Numbered from the stretch's first letter, positions 9,394-18,673 are shown. The stretch: 23,085 bases of DNA from Deinococcus gobiensis I-0 (GCF_000252445.1 NC_017790.1:2776001-2799085), one strand, 5' to 3'. The notes: generated by a model not told the origin, from the sequence alone. A program made the numbers and translations.

Positions 9394-11238
9394 ATGGCTA
9401 AACTGGTCGCCGTCACCGCCTGTCCCACAGGCATCGCCCACACCTTCATGGCCGCCGAGGCGCTGCGGCGCGCGGCGACCGGGGCCGGACACGAGCTGCG
9501 CGCCGAGACGCAGGGCAGCGTCGGGTCGGGCGACACCCTCACCCGCGCCGAGATCGAGGCCGCCGACGCCGTGATCCTGGCCGCCGACGTGAAAGTCGAC
9601 GAGTCGCGCTTCGCCGGCAAGCCGGTCATTCGTGCGAGCACGCAGGACGCCATCCGCAACGCCCCGGCGCTGATCGCCCAGGCGACCGGCGTGGGGGCGA
9701 GCCCGGCCGCCGGTTCCGAGCGGACCCTCCAGGCGGCTTCCGCGCCAGCCCCGGCGGCTCCCGCTCCGGCCGCCAGTACCGGCCCCAAGAACATCGTGGG
9801 CATCACGTCCTGCCCCACCGGTATCGCGCACACCTTCATGGCGGCCGAGGGCCTGGAAGGCGGCGCGAAGTCGCTCGGGTACAACGTCAAGGTCGAGACG
9901 CAGGGCAGCGTGGGCGCGGGCAACCAACTCACCGCGCAGGACATCGCGGCAGCCGACGTGGTTATCATCGCGGCCGATACCAACGTCAACCTCGACCGGT
10001 TTCAGGGCAAGCGCGTGTACCAGACCGGCACCAAGCCCGCCATCAAGGACGGGGCGGCGGTCGTGCGCACGGCGCTGGACCAGGCCACCCTGTACGGCGC
10101 GGCGACCACGGCGGCGGCCCCGGTGGCCGGCGGCGACTACGTGGCCCAGGCGGCGGCGGCCAAAAATGCCAAAAATGCGGGTGTGCCCAGCGCCTACAAG
10201 CACCTGATGACCGGCGTGTCCCACATGCTGCCCTTCGTGGTCGCGGGCGGCCTGCTGATCGCGCTGGCCTTCGCGTTCGGGGGCATCCGGCCACCGGAAG
10301 GGTCCTTCGGTGCGGCACTCCTCCAGATCGGGGGCGGTACCGGGGCCTTCGGGCTGTTCGTGCCGGTACTGGCTGGGTACATCGCCTATTCGATCGCCGA
10401 CCGCCCTGGTCTCGCCCCGGGCATGATCGGCGGCCTGCTGGCCCTGGGCGGGGGTAGCGGCTTCCTGGGCGGGCTCATCGCGGGCTTCCTGGCGGGGTAT
10501 GTCACGCGCTGGCTCAACCAGAGCATCCGGCTGCCGCGCACCCTCGAAGGCCTCAAGCCCACCCTGCTGCTGCCGCTGCTGGGCACCGCCATCACCGGCC
10601 TGATCATGGTGTACGTGGTGGGCAAGCCGGTCGCGCTCGCGCTGACTGCCGCCTCGAACTGGCTCCAGGGTCTGGGGCAGACCTCGGCGGGCGCGCTGGG
10701 CGCCGTCATCGGGGCCATGATGGCCTTCGACATGGGCGGACCGATCAACAAGGCGGCCTATACCTTCAGCACCGGCCTCCTGACCAACCAGGTCTACGGC
10801 CCGATCGCCGCCGCGATGGTCGCGGGCATGACGCCTCCCCTGGCGCTGTTCTTCGCCACCTTGATCTTCAAGAACCGCTTCACCACCGACGAGCGCGAAG
10901 CGGGCAAGGCGGCGGGCGTGCTGGGCATCTCGTTCATCACCGAAGGCGCGATTCCCTTCGCGGCGCGCGATCCCCTGCGGGTCATCCCCTCGCTGATGAT
11001 CGGCTCGGCGGCGGCGGGCGCCATCAGCATGGCCTCGGGCTGCCTGCTGCGCGCCCCACACGGCGGCATCTTCGTGCTGCTCATCCCCAACGCCGTGACC
11101 AACCTGCCCATGTATATCGTGTCGCTGGTGGTCGGTACGGCGGTCAGCACCCTGCTGCTGGGCATCCTGAAAAAGCCCATCGTGCCGATTCCCGAAGGCA
11201 GCGCGAACGTGCGCAGCGACGCCGTGGCGACCGACTGA
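9394..11238 (+). CDS. fruA: PTS fructose-specific EIIB-EIIB-EIIC permease
   Basis: This 614-residue protein imports fructose as fructose 1-phosphate. Two tandem EIIB domains (about residues 1-95 and 130-225) are joined by an Ala/Pro linker; the EIIC membrane domain runs from about 265 to the end. EIIC carries FruA hallmarks such as [44 protein letters not shown] and [11 protein letters not shown]. Both EIIB domains keep the phosphocysteine loop, Cys10 in [10 protein letters not shown] and Cys140 in [10 protein letters not shown]. In E. coli FruA the first domain (B') has lost it. It is the last gene of the fruB-fruK-fruA operon, has an AAGGAGG site, and is followed by a strong bidirectional terminator. 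Confidence 0.96.
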   Translation: MAKLVAVTACPTGIAHTFMAAEALRRAATGAGHELRAETQGSVGSGDTLTRAEIEAADAVILAADVKVDESRFAGKPVIRASTQDAIRNAPALIAQATGVGASPAAGSERTLQAASAPAPAAPAPAASTGPKNIVGITSCPTGIAHTFMAAEGLEGGAKSLGYNVKVETQGSVGAGNQLTAQDIAAADVVIIAADTNVNLDRFQGKRVYQTGTKPAIKDGAAVVRTALDQATLYGAATTAAAPVAGGDYVAQAAAAKNAKNAGVPSAYKHLMTGVSHMLPFVVAGGLLIALAFAFGGIRPPEGSFGAALLQIGGGTGAFGLFVPVLAGYIAYSIADRPGLAPGMIGGLLALGGGSGFLGGLIAGFLAGYVTRWLNQSIRLPRTLEGLKPTLLLPLLGTAITGLIMVYVVGKPVALALTAASNWLQGLGQTSAGALGAVIGAMMAFDMGGPINKAAYTFSTGLLTNQVYGPIAAAMVAGMTPPLALFFATLIFKNRFTTDEREAGKAAGVLGISFITEGAIPFAARDPLRVIPSLMIGSAAAGAISMASGCLLRAPHGGIFVLLIPNAVTNLPMYIVSLVVGTAVSTLLLGILKKPIVPIPEGSANVRSDAVATD

Positions 11239-11247
11239 GGCCACACC

Positions 11248-11296
11248 GCATAAAAGGCGCCGCCGGGGATCGACCTCCCGGCGGCGCCTTTTATGC
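11248..11296. terminator. Bidirectional intrinsic terminator between fruA and pilT
   Basis: A perfect 20-bp stem (11248-11267 with 11277-11296) encloses a 9-base loop. The outer part is GCATAAAAGG and CCTTTTATGC, which supplies U-rich ends on both strands, and the inner part is CGCCGCCGGG. It lies 10 bases past the fruA stop and 7 bases past the pilT stop, so it can end both convergent transcripts. Confidence 0.92.
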
Positions 11297-11302
11297 AGCC
11301 TT

Positions 11303-12382
11303 TCAGGCGAACTGCCGGCGCATGAGCAGCAGCCGCAGTTCGTGCGGGCTGGTGGCGGCCCCGACCGCCGTCTCCTCGGTGATCAGGCCGGAGGTCACGA
11401 GTTCGGCGAGATGTTGGTCGAAGGTCCGCATACCCAGCATGCCGCCTTCCAGAAGGGCCTGTTTGATCTCGTCGATGCGCTCGGGGTCCTTGATGCACTC
11501 GCGGATGGTCGGCGTGCCCAGCATGACCTCCATGCCCATGACGCGGCCCCCGCCCACCCTGGGCAGCAGGCGCTGGCTCACGATGCCCACCACGCTCTCC
11601 GAGAGCGACTGCCGGATGGTCACGCGCTCGTGCGGCGCGAAGAAGTCGATGATGCGCCCCACGGTGCGGATGGCGTCCTGGGTGTGCAGCGTGCTCATCA
11701 CGAGGTGGCCGGTCTGCGCGGCCGAGAGCGCCGCCTCGACGGTTTCCTTGTCGCGCATCTCACCGATGAGGATGATGTCGGGGTCCTGACGCATGCTGGC
11801 GCGCAGCCCCGCCGAGAAGCTCAGGGTATCGATCCCCAGTTCGCGCTGGTTGATCATGGCCTTGCGGTCGCGGTGCAGCACCTCGATGGGGTCTTCGAGG
11901 GTCACGATGTTCACGGCCTGCGTGGCGTTGACGTGGTCGAGCAGACTGGCCAGCGTGGTGGTCTTGCCGCTGCCGGTGGGGCCGGTCACCAGGATCAGGC
12001 CGCGTTCGTGCTCGGCGAGCTGGTTGAAGGTCTGCTCGGGCAGGCCCAGCTGCGCGAAGGTCGGAATGGGCTTGTCCTCGATCACGCGCATGATCAGGCT
12101 CACGCTGCCGCGCTGGAAATAGGCGTTCACGCGGAAGCGCGCCACCCCCGCGAGCCCATAGGCGAAGTCGGCCTCGCGGCGCTCGAGGAAGGTGTCCCAC
12201 ATCTCGGGGCGGGGCATCATCTCGCGGGCGAAGTTGGCGACATGCTCGGGCGCCAGCCGGGTCTCGCCGAAGCGCCGGATCTCGCCGCTGATGCGGCCGG
12301 CCGGCGGCCCACCCGCACGCAGGTGAATATCGCTGGCCCCTTCCCGGACCAGCGCCGACAGCAAACCGTTGAGGACGCTCAT
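11303..12382 (-). CDS. pilT: PilT/PilU-family type IV pilus retraction ATPase
   Basis: The 359-residue protein has the complete PilT-family ATPase core: Walker A GPTGSGKT (about residues 134-141), the Asp box VTLEDPIEV, Walker B DIILIGEMRD, and the His box GHLVMSTLHT. The N-terminus, ASDIHLRAG, is the family's PAS-like domain. As a hexameric cytoplasmic motor it would power pilus retraction, used in twitching and DNA uptake. The conserved AIRNLIRE stretch of PilT is TIRECIKD here, and the later GMRTFDQHL resembles PilU, so it may be a PilU-like paralog. No other pilus genes adjoin it. The start at 12382 lies 8 bases after TAGCGT, a possible leaderless -10. Confidence 0.9.
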   Translation of the reverse strand: MSVLNGLLSALVREGASDIHLRAGGPPAGRISGEIRRFGETRLAPEHVANFAREMMPRPEMWDTFLERREADFAYGLAGVARFRVNAYFQRGSVSLIMRVIEDKPIPTFAQLGLPEQTFNQLAEHERGLILVTGPTGSGKTTTLASLLDHVNATQAVNIVTLEDPIEVLHRDRKAMINQRELGIDTLSFSAGLRASMRQDPDIILIGEMRDKETVEAALSAAQTGHLVMSTLHTQDAIRTVGRIIDFFAPHERVTIRQSLSESVVGIVSQRLLPRVGGGRVMGMEVMLGTPTIRECIKDPERIDEIKQALLEGGMLGMRTFDQHLAELVTSGLITEETAVGAATSPHELRLLLMRRQFA

Positions 12383-12390
12383 AGGCCTTC

Positions 12391-12396
12391 ACGCTA
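12391..12396 (-). promoter_or_regulatory. Putative -10 element for leaderless pilT-type gene
   Basis: TAGCGT on the minus strand ends 8 bases before the ATG, and no Shine-Dalgarno is seen. The -35 is not recognisable. Confidence 0.4.
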
Positions 12397-12452
12397 CGCG
12401 CCGGAGTCTTACAGGTTTATGCGTGCCTGTCTGCGCCCGGGATGGCTGCCGG

Positions 12453-13142
12453 TCAGCCGCCGGCGGCCGGGGCGGGCGCGGCGTTGCGGTTCACGGCCAG
12501 CTCGATGTACCCCTCGATCAGGTGGATGATCACCGGGTTGTGCGTATGAACACCGTGCGGCTCGCCCGGCTGGCCTGCCCCGATGAAGTGGGCGATGAGG
12601 GCCGCCTCGCCGTCGCGCGCCAGCAAAAAAGCGACCTGACCCAGCGCGGCGATTTCGGGCAGACCGCGCAGGTCGGCACGCAGGAGCTTGACCCCACGCG
12701 GCGTGAGGTGTTCGAGCCGGTCGGCCAGTTCGGGGTCGCCCGCCATATACACGCTCTGGCGGGCATTCAGAATCAGGTCCTCGGCCAGGCTGCGCATCGC
12801 CGCGTCGCCGTACAGGTGGTATACGGCCTCGGGTGCGGGGTCGGGCGTGAGGCGTGAGAGGTCGCGATCAAGCGCCGAGAGCCGGTCGTCGAAGGACCGC
12901 CGCGAGCGGGCCAGATACTCCCGCGCCGACAAGGGCGCGTATTCCAGGGGGTTCTGGCCCATCTTGGCAGCCAGCCCCCGGCCCTCCAGGCGTTCGAGGG
13001 TCTCGTAGATTTTGGGCCGGGGAATACCCGCCTGCCGCGCCACCCGTGCGGGTACGGCCCGGCCGAGCGCCAGCAGGGCAGTGTAGGCGCGCGCCTCGTA
13101 CTCGGTCAGGCCCAGCGCCTGAAGGTGGATCACGGCACTCAT
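12453..13142 (-). CDS. TrmB-family transcriptional regulator
   Basis: This 229-residue protein starts with a TrmB-type winged helix: LQALGLTEYEARAYTALLALG followed by ARQAGIPRPKIYETLERLEGRGL (about residues 6-60). A linker helix (about 75-100) precedes the phospholipase-D-like C-terminal domain seen in TrmB regulators (about 105-215; LILNARQSVYMAGDPE and GVKLLRADLRGLPE). TrmB proteins commonly sense sugars or other small ligands, but nothing here identifies the ligand. The C-terminal tail is Ala/Pro-rich. TATGCT lies 9 bases before the ATG, a possible leaderless signal. The gene is divergent from the small lipoprotein gene at 13305, which could be a target. It is 70 bases upstream of pilT on the same strand. 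Confidence 0.88.
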   Translation of the reverse strand: MSAVIHLQALGLTEYEARAYTALLALGRAVPARVARQAGIPRPKIYETLERLEGRGLAAKMGQNPLEYAPLSAREYLARSRRSFDDRLSALDRDLSRLTPDPAPEAVYHLYGDAAMRSLAEDLILNARQSVYMAGDPELADRLEHLTPRGVKLLRADLRGLPEIAALGQVAFLLARDGEAALIAHFIGAGQPGEPHGVHTHNPVIIHLIEGYIELAVNRNAAPAPAAGG

Positions 13143-13304
13143 GTACCCCGCAGCATAAAGGATTTAGGCCCTGGGAGGCGGAGGCTGCCTAATAAGCCGT
13201 AAGAGACTGGATGGGACGGGCCGGTCCTCTCGGCCGCACCCACCGAGGTAGCGTGACTCAAATGAGGCAGAACTGAGATTTCAGCTGTGCTATCTGTGAT
13301 TTGT

Positions 13305-13628
13305 ATGAAGAAGATGATGCTTCCACTTTCCCTGATCGCTGCCCTCTCGCTGGCGTCCTGCGCACCGAAATACACCCAGGCCACCGCCCGGCCAGTCACG
13401 GACCTGAACTGTGCCGAGATCAAGGACGAGCTGGGCAAGCTCGCCAGCATCCGCGCCGAAGCCGAGTCGAAGAAAGGCGTGAGCAAGGAAAATGTCCTGT
13501 TCGCGCTTTTCTTCTGGCCAGGCATCGTGTTCAACGAGGTCGACAACCGCGACGTCATCACCAAGGTCGATACCCGCACGGCTGAGCTGGTCAAGGCGCA
13601 GTCGGCCAAGAGCTGCCCGGCGAACTGA
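13305..13628 (+). CDS. Small lipoprotein of unknown function
   Basis: The 107-residue product begins MKKMMLPLSLIAALSLASC, a lipoprotein signal with lipobox ASC and acylated Cys19, so it should be anchored in an envelope membrane. The mature part has an Asn/Cys segment (DLNCAEIKDELGKLASIRAEAE), probably helical, then a hydrophobic FALFFWPGIVFNE stretch and a charged helix ending in a second Cys pair member (KSCPAN). The FWPG-type segment resembles small lipoproteins found in many Gram-negative bacteria, with no known function. An upstream GTG at 13287 in frame is less likely because it would precede the charged signal start. TATCTG ends 8 bases before the ATG. It is divergent from the TrmB-type regulator. 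Confidence 0.82.
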   Translation: MKKMMLPLSLIAALSLASCAPKYTQATARPVTDLNCAEIKDELGKLASIRAEAESKKGVSKENVLFALFFWPGIVFNEVDNRDVITKVDTRTAELVKAQSAKSCPAN

Positions 13629-13973
13629 GCAGGCCGTCGGCGGGCGGACAGTCCGTCCCCGAGTTGGACAGGCTCACCGCCCCCCGCAGGCAAGGGGGGA
13701 ACCCGTTCGGGCAGCCCGGCAGCCGGCAACGGCCTGTTCAGGCCGACGGCCCGCTTCACGCCCCGTCCCAGGCCCATCCGGCGCTCCGCAGGGCCTATCC
13801 GGGGCGGCCTGAAGCAGCCAGCCGTGCGCACGCCTTCACTGGGCAGGCGCGAATTTTCCTGGCTGTCCCCTTCAGCATCCGGTTGAGGACCGTCAGGGAC
13901 CGCCACCCGGCGCAGCCCGGCGAAAGTGCACCATGATGGTGCAGAACTGGGTGTTTGGACCATACTGGCCGTC
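13629..13973 (+). other. Intergenic region before the Nif3-family gene
   Basis: In these 345 bases I see no convincing gene; the open frames lack start signals and family motifs. Two hairpins are visible: CCCCCC-N8-GGGGGG (13680-13699), possibly ending the lipoprotein transcript, and GGCCTG-TT-CAGGCC (13731-13744). The last 50 bases hold a perfect palindrome (13927-13943) and a possible -10, CATACT (13961-13966). Confidence 0.6.
13927..13943. promoter_or_regulatory. Perfect 17-bp palindrome, likely operator before nif3-type gene
   Basis: TGCACCATGATGGTGCA has 8-bp arms around a single central G. Its right arm falls where the -35 would be for a -10 CATACT at 13961-13966, and the ATG at 13974 follows 7 bases later. 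It fits the NtrC consensus TGCACC-N5-GGTGCA exactly, but no sigma-54 promoter is seen and NtrC is not expected in Deinococcus, so another dimeric regulator is more likely. Confidence 0.55.
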
Positions 13974-14758
<785 letters not shown>

Positions 14759-14762
<4 letters not shown>

Positions 14763-15400
14763 CCCCTCCCGCACCGGGCCTCTTCCTGACCTTCGAGGGC
14801 CCGGAGGGCGCGGGCAAGAGCACCCAGCTCGCGGCGCTGGTGCGCCGGCTGCGCGCGGCGGGCCACACGGTCACCGAGACGCGCGAGCCGGGCGGCACCC
14901 TGCTGGGCACGGAGGTGCGCCGGGTGGTGCTGGACCCGGCGCTGGAGATGGGGCCGCTGCCCGAATTCCTCCTGTACTCGGCCAGCCGCGCCCAGCTCGT
15001 GGCCGAGGTGATCCGGCCGGCCCTGGAGCGCGGCGAGGTCGTGGTGTGCGACCGCTACGCCGACTCCACGCTGGCCTATCAGGGGTATGGGCGCGGGCTG
15101 GACCTGGGCTTTCTGGAGCGCGTGACGCAGGAGGCGACCGGCGGTCTGCGCCCCGACCTGACGGTCCTCCTCGACCTCGATCCGGCGCTGGGGCTGGCCC
15201 GCGCGGCCCGGCGCGGCCAGCCCGACCGGCTGGAGCGCGCCGACCTCGCCTTTCACACCCGCGTCCGTGAGGGGTTTCTGGCGCTGGCGGCCGCCGAGCC
15301 CGGGCGCGTTCTGGTAATGGACGCCACTCGGCCGGAAAACGACCTGTCGGCCGACATCTGGACTGCGGTCGCGGCGCGGCGGCGCCCCGCTCCTGCCTGA
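14759..15400 (+). CDS. tmk: Thymidylate kinase
   Basis: This 213-residue enzyme phosphorylates dTMP to dTDP for DNA synthesis. It begins with GTG at 14759, and the P-loop FEGPEGAGKSTQ (residues 12-23) follows at once. Other family blocks are TREPGGTLLG, the catalytic DRYADSTLAYQGYGRGL and the Arg-rich LID loop RRGQPDRLERAD. Length is normal (about 205-215). The GTG start overlaps the Nif3-family stop as GTGA, implying translational coupling and dependence on the upstream promoter. The gene is convergent with the glutamine cyclotransferase gene; only 10 bases separate the stops and no clear terminator is present. Confidence 0.95.
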
Positions 15401-15410
15401 GCAGCGGCCC

Positions 15411-16301
15411 TCAGTTGCCGCGCGCCCGGCCTGCGCCGGTGGTGGCCCCCTCGGCCTTCAGGCCCGGCAGCCGGACCTCGAACAGGGTGGGCCAGCGCTT
15501 GCCGGTCAGGAGCAGGGTGCCGCGCTCGGGCACGAAAGCGATGCCGTTCGCCACGTCGTCGAAGGTCATGCCGGTGCTCCGGCTGCTGACCTCGCGGGTC
15601 AGGGCCGACACGTCAATCCAGGCCGTGACCTTGCCGGTCGCCGGGTCGATCCGCGCGATGCGGTCGGTGAGCCAGATGTTGGCGTAGAGGCTGCCCTGCA
15701 CGTATTCCAGCTCGTTGAGGTTGCGCACCGGCTGACCCTGGTCCGTGACGGTCAGGCGCTTCTGGACGGCGAAGGTGCGGGGGTCGCGCCACACGAGTTC
15801 GGGGCTGCCACTGCCCATGATCAGGCTCTTGCCGTCGGTGGTGATGCCCCAGCCCTCGCCCTGGTAGCGGTAGCGCCCGGTCTCGCGCAGGGTCACGGCG
15901 TCGAGGGCGAAGGCCACGCCGTCCTTCCAGGTGAGGTGATAGGCCGCGCCGTTCAGGACCGTCACGCCCTCGCCGAATGCACCTGCCAGGGGCGTGGGGA
16001 CCTCGCGCTGGGGCCGCCCCGTCTTGAGGTCCACGCGGCGCACGCCCGAGACGCTGCTGCCCTCGACCTCGCCGGTACTCTCGATGTAGGTACCGCCGCC
16101 GAGATATTGCAGGCCCTCGGTAAAGGCGTCCGTGGCATGGGGATAACGGGCGACGACCATGGGCGTCAGCACCGGCGTGCGGCCGGCCTGGGCCGGGGCA
16201 GGCGGGGCCGCCTCGGGCTTGGCGGCGCAGGCCGGGACGAGGGTCAGGGCACCGGTCACCAGAAGGACGCTGCACAGGAGGGTCGGGGCGGGAACACGCA
16301 T
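15411..16301 (-). CDS. Glutaminyl-peptide cyclotransferase (glutamine cyclotransferase family), secreted or lipoprotein
   Basis: The 296-residue product starts with a signal segment, VPAPTLLCSVLLVTGALTL, ending in VPAC, a plausible though imperfect lipobox (Cys25), so export to the envelope is likely. The mature part matches the plant-type glutamine cyclotransferase beta-propeller, with DAFTEGLQYLGGGTYIEST, YRYQGEGWGITTDG, NLNELEYVQGSLYANIW, IDPATGKVTAWID, NGIAF and LTGKRWPTLFEV. The family converts N-terminal glutamine to pyroglutamate; the physiological substrate is unknown. TACCAT lies 8 bases before the ATG, a possible leaderless -10. The last about 15 residues are Gly/Ala/Arg-rich and add nothing recognisable. 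Confidence 0.9.
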   Translation of the reverse strand: MRVPAPTLLCSVLLVTGALTLVPACAAKPEAAPPAPAQAGRTPVLTPMVVARYPHATDAFTEGLQYLGGGTYIESTGEVEGSSVSGVRRVDLKTGRPQREVPTPLAGAFGEGVTVLNGAAYHLTWKDGVAFALDAVTLRETGRYRYQGEGWGITTDGKSLIMGSGSPELVWRDPRTFAVQKRLTVTDQGQPVRNLNELEYVQGSLYANIWLTDRIARIDPATGKVTAWIDVSALTREVSSRSTGMTFDDVANGIAFVPERGTLLLTGKRWPTLFEVRLPGLKAEGATTGAGRARGN

Positions 16302-16309
16302 CTGTGCCT

Positions 16310-16315
16310 ATGGTA
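16310..16315 (-). promoter_or_regulatory. Putative -10 element for glutamine cyclotransferase gene
   Basis: TACCAT on the minus strand ends 8 bases before the ATG at 16301. No -35 is evident. Confidence 0.38.
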
Positions 16316-16402
16316 CGGGCAAGGGCCGCCGCCGCGCGCCGGGCGGCATTGAGCCGGACTTCAGCCCCCCTTGAGACGGGCGTCAGCTTTGGCTTGAGAA
16401 AG

Positions 16403-16446
16403 CCCTAAGCCCCGGCCCACCCGCCCGGCCGGGCGCGCCCTTAGGG
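16403..16446. repeat. Separated inverted repeat CCCTAAG / CTTAGGG before the CBS gene
   Basis: CCCTAAG (16403-16409) and CTTAGGG (16440-16446) face each other across 30 bases. The right arm overlaps a possible -10, TAGGGT (16442-16447), 5 bases from the ATG. A small GGCTT-GAGA-AAGCC hairpin (16391-16404) overlaps the left arm. This could be an operator pair; it is unproven. Confidence 0.35.
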
Positions 16447-16452
16447 TGAGGC

Positions 16453-16869
16453 ATGGCGATTCTCCGGGACATCATGACGCAGGACCTCAGCACGGTGGAC
16501 AGCGGCGCGACCCTCAAGGAAGCCGCCAGCCTCATGCGGGAACAGGACATCGGGAACGTGCTGGTCATGGACGGCCAGACCCTGCGCGGCATCCTGACCG
16601 ACCGCGACATCGTGGTGCGCGCCGTGGCCTACGGGCACGACCTGGGCAGCCCCGTGACCGATTACGCCACGGGAGACGTGCTCACGCTGGACGCCGGCAC
16701 CGCAGTCGAGGAGGCGGCGCGCACCATGTCGGACCGGCAGGTGCGCCGCGTTCCCGTGACCGAAGGTGACCGGGTGGTGGGCATCGTGAGTCTCGCCGAC
16801 CTCGCCGTGCGCGCCTCTTCCGAGGAAGGTGCGGCCGCGCTGGAAGGCATCAGCCAGCCGACCGTCTGA
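16453..16869 (+). CDS. CBS domain-pair protein
   Basis: The 138-residue protein consists almost wholly of two CBS domains (a Bateman module). The first covers about residues 1-60 (IMTQDLSTVDSGATLKEAA, then GNVLVMDGQTLRGILTDRDIV); the second about 70-130 (GDVLTLDAGTAVEEAARTM, then RRVPVTEGDRVVGIVSLADL). Such stand-alone modules bind adenine nucleotides or similar ligands and act as sensors on partner proteins; the partner is not apparent here. The start at 16453 may be leaderless, as TAGGGT lies 5 bases upstream, although GGGTGAGG could also serve as a Shine-Dalgarno. The gene is divergent from the glutamine cyclotransferase gene and convergent with the secreted-protein gene at 16946. Confidence 0.92.
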   Translation: MAILRDIMTQDLSTVDSGATLKEAASLMREQDIGNVLVMDGQTLRGILTDRDIVVRAVAYGHDLGSPVTDYATGDVLTLDAGTAVEEAARTMSDRQVRRVPVTEGDRVVGIVSLADLAVRASSEEGAAALEGISQPTV

Positions 16870-16904
16870 GGGAGGGGCGGCCCCGCTCCCGGTGGGGGCA
16901 GGGC

Positions 16905-16939
16905 CTCGGGACCGGACCTTCGTTCAGGACCGGTCCGAG
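16905..16939. terminator. Imperfect hairpin between convergent CBS and secreted-protein genes
   Basis: CTCGGGACCGGACC pairs with GGACCGGTCCGAG around a short loop, with one bulge and one mismatch. It lies 35 bases after the CBS stop and 6 bases after the stop of the opposing gene. There is no U-tract, so its strength is uncertain. Confidence 0.45.
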
Positions 16940-16945
16940 TACTCC

Positions 16946-17587
16946 CTACTTGTACCGCACGAGTTCGATGGAGGTGGGCGGCGATCCCACCGTCGACTTG
17001 ACGTTGCCGACCCCCTCGGCCACCCAGGTCGTGCTGCGGGTCGGCGGCGTGTCGAGTTTCTGACCCGCAGCCGTGATCTTGGTGGTCGTCGTGGACTCGA
17101 TCTTGAAGGCGGTGAAGGTCCCGGCCGGCACCTTCACCTTCTCGCGCCCCACGACCTTCAGCGTGATGTTGGTTTCGTTGCGCATGGGTTGCCCCTGCAC
17201 CGTGCCCACCAGGGTCACCCCGGAGCTCCAAGTGGTGCCGACGGCGAGCCGGGGCGGCTGCGTCACGCCGCGCGTGGTCAGCGAGGTGACCTTGAGGCCC
17301 GGCGTGGACACGCTCGGGGAACCGGTCACGCCGTTCGGCCCACACTTGAAGGCTGCCGTCACCGCGTTGCCCCCTATGGTCGTGGTGACCTTGAAGCCCT
17401 GCGCCGTGACGGCGCTCATGGTCTCGGTATAGGCGAGCTTCTGCCCGGCGACGGTGCCCTGGTAGCTGCGGGTCAGGCCTTCACGCACGGGGTAATACGG
17501 CGAGGAACAGGCGGCCTGGGCCGTACCGGTCGCCAGGACCGTACCCAGCAGCGCGGGCAGCAGACGGAATAGGGTTCGCTGGAACAT
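16946..17587 (-). CDS. Secreted protein of unknown function
   Basis: This 213-residue product has an N-terminal Sec signal, MFQRTLFRLLPALLGTVLA, with cleavage probably after AQA at residue 25. The mature part is beta-rich and Thr/Val-rich: YYPVREGLTRSYQGTVAG, a central stretch of short strands, VPAGTFTAFKIESTTTT and TTWVAEGVGNVKS. This order resembles DUF3108/TapB-like periplasmic proteins, but I hold that only as a weak similarity. Two cysteines (about residues 27 and 79) could form a disulfide. The ATG at 17587 follows a perfect AGGAGG; the longer reading frame to 17737 runs back through the leader and a hairpin. It lies downstream of dnaJ on the same strand, behind a terminator hairpin, so it is probably an independent unit. 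Confidence 0.82.
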   Translation of the reverse strand: MFQRTLFRLLPALLGTVLATGTAQAACSSPYYPVREGLTRSYQGTVAGQKLAYTETMSAVTAQGFKVTTTIGGNAVTAAFKCGPNGVTGSPSVSTPGLKVTSLTTRGVTQPPRLAVGTTWSSGVTLVGTVQGQPMRNETNITLKVVGREKVKVPAGTFTAFKIESTTTTKITAAGQKLDTPPTRSTTWVAEGVGNVKSTVGSPPTSIELVRYK

Positions 17588-17686
17588 CTTCAACCTCCTG
17601 GATGAGGGAAAGCGGGCGAGGTGCAGGGGCCAGTGTGCCACAGGGGCGGCCCGTCCGGGGCCAGGGATGAGGCCAGCCTCGACGGA

Positions 17687-17728
17687 GCGCGGGGGGCCGG
17701 AGACAACAGTCTCTCCGGCCCCCCGCGC
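17687..17728 (-). terminator. Strong hairpin after dnaJ
   Basis: A perfect 17-bp stem (17687-17703 with 17712-17728; GCGCGGGGGGCCGGAGA and complement) with an 8-base loop begins 9 bases past the dnaJ stop. It lacks a U-tract, but its stability and position make it the likely end of the chaperone operon. Confidence 0.75.
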
Positions 17729-17737
17729 CTCCCCCAT

Positions 17738-18673
17738 TCACTTGTCCTGCAACTCGCGCAGCTTGCGGTACAGCTCTTTTTCCTCGTCGCTGGGCTGGGC
17801 AGGCACGGTCACGTTCAGGCGTACGTACAGGTCCCCGCGCGTACCGTCCTTCTTGGGCCAGCCCTGGCCGCGCAGACGCATCCGGCGCCCGCCACTGCTG
17901 CCGGGCGGCACGGTGAGGTTGCCGGCCGCGCCGCCGATGGTCTGTACCTTCACGTCGCCGCCCAGCGCCGCCACGGGCGCGGGCACGTCGATGCTGGTGC
18001 TGAGGTTGTCGCCGTCGAGATCGAAGCGGGCGTCTTCGAGCACGCGGATGGTCAGCAGCACGTCGCCGCCCCCCGGTCCCTGCCCGGCGAGGCGCAGCCG
18101 GGCGCCGTCGCGGGTCCCGGCAGGCACGCGCAGGCTCAGGCGCTTGCCGTCCACGTTGATGACCTCGTCGGAGCCGCCGAAGGCTTCCTGCAAGGTCACC
18201 TGCAACTCGCCCTCCACATTCTGCACAAAGCGCCGTCCCTGGCCCGCGCCGCCGATGCCGCCGCCGAGCAGGTCTTCGAGGTTGACCCCCGCGCCGCCCG
18301 GAAAGCCGCCCGCACCTGCGAAGCCGCCGCCCCGCCGCCCGGCCTGCCCGAACAGACCCTGAAAGAAGTCCGAGAACTGCGAGGGGTCGAAGCCCCCGAA
18401 GTCCGCGCCCTGGGCGCCGCCCGCGCCGCCGGGATACGCGCCGGGCGGCACCTGCCCCGAGTGGCCGTACTGGTCGTACAGCTTGCGTTTCTCGGGATCG
18501 TTGAGGACCGCGTAGGCCTCACCGATCTCCTTGAAGCGCTCGGCCGACTTCTCGTCGCCCTGGTTCTTGTCGGGGTGGTACTGCTTGGCGAGCTTGCGGT
18601 ACGCCGTCTTGATGTCGGCGTCGGACGCGCCCCTGGACACGCCCAACACGTCGTAATAGTCCTTGTAGGCCAT
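17738..18673 (-). CDS. dnaJ: DnaJ-type co-chaperone lacking the zinc finger (class B J-protein)
   Basis: The 311-residue protein has a J domain (residues 1-70) with the HPD triad at 33-35, which stimulates DnaK ATPase. A Gly/Phe/Ala-rich region follows (about 75-145; [32 protein letters not shown]). Two beta-rich client-binding domains complete it (about 150-300; [23 protein letters not shown] and [19 protein letters not shown]). None of the four CXXCXGXG zinc motifs is present, as in class B/CbpA-type proteins. The short zinc-finger-less form is the main DnaJ in Thermus and Deinococcus. An AGGAGG site precedes the ATG. It is the last gene of the dnaK cluster, 43 bases after the VF530-ankyrin gene. 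Confidence 0.94.
   Translation of the reverse strand: MAYKDYYDVLGVSRGASDADIKTAYRKLAKQYHPDKNQGDEKSAERFKEIGEAYAVLNDPEKRKLYDQYGHSGQVPPGAYPGGAGGAQGADFGGFDPSQFSDFFQGLFGQAGRRGGGFAGAGGFPGGAGVNLEDLLGGGIGGAGQGRRFVQNVEGELQVTLQEAFGGSDEVINVDGKRLSLRVPAGTRDGARLRLAGQGPGGGDVLLTIRVLEDARFDLDGDNLSTSIDVPAPVAALGGDVKVQTIGGAAGNLTVPPGSSGGRRMRLRGQGWPKKDGTRGDLYVRLNVTVPAQPSDEEKELYRKLRELQDK

Noticed and set aside
13680..13744. Small RNA gene in the region before nif3
   Set aside because: Two short hairpins are visible but there is no promoter-terminator pair or conserved RNA motif to support a call.
13926..13973. GTG upstream start for the Nif3-family protein
   Set aside because: The extension would encode the operator palindrome and adds 16 residues unmatched by the family; ATG 13974 fits better.
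13927..13973. Sigma-54/NtrC promoter before nif3
   Set aside because: The palindrome fits the NtrC consensus, but no GG-N10-GC -24/-12 element is present and the lineage is not expected to have this system.
17588..17737. N-terminal extension of the secreted protein to 17737
   Set aside because: The extension crosses the dnaJ terminator hairpin, and the ATG at 17587 has a perfect AGGAGG site and begins a signal peptide.
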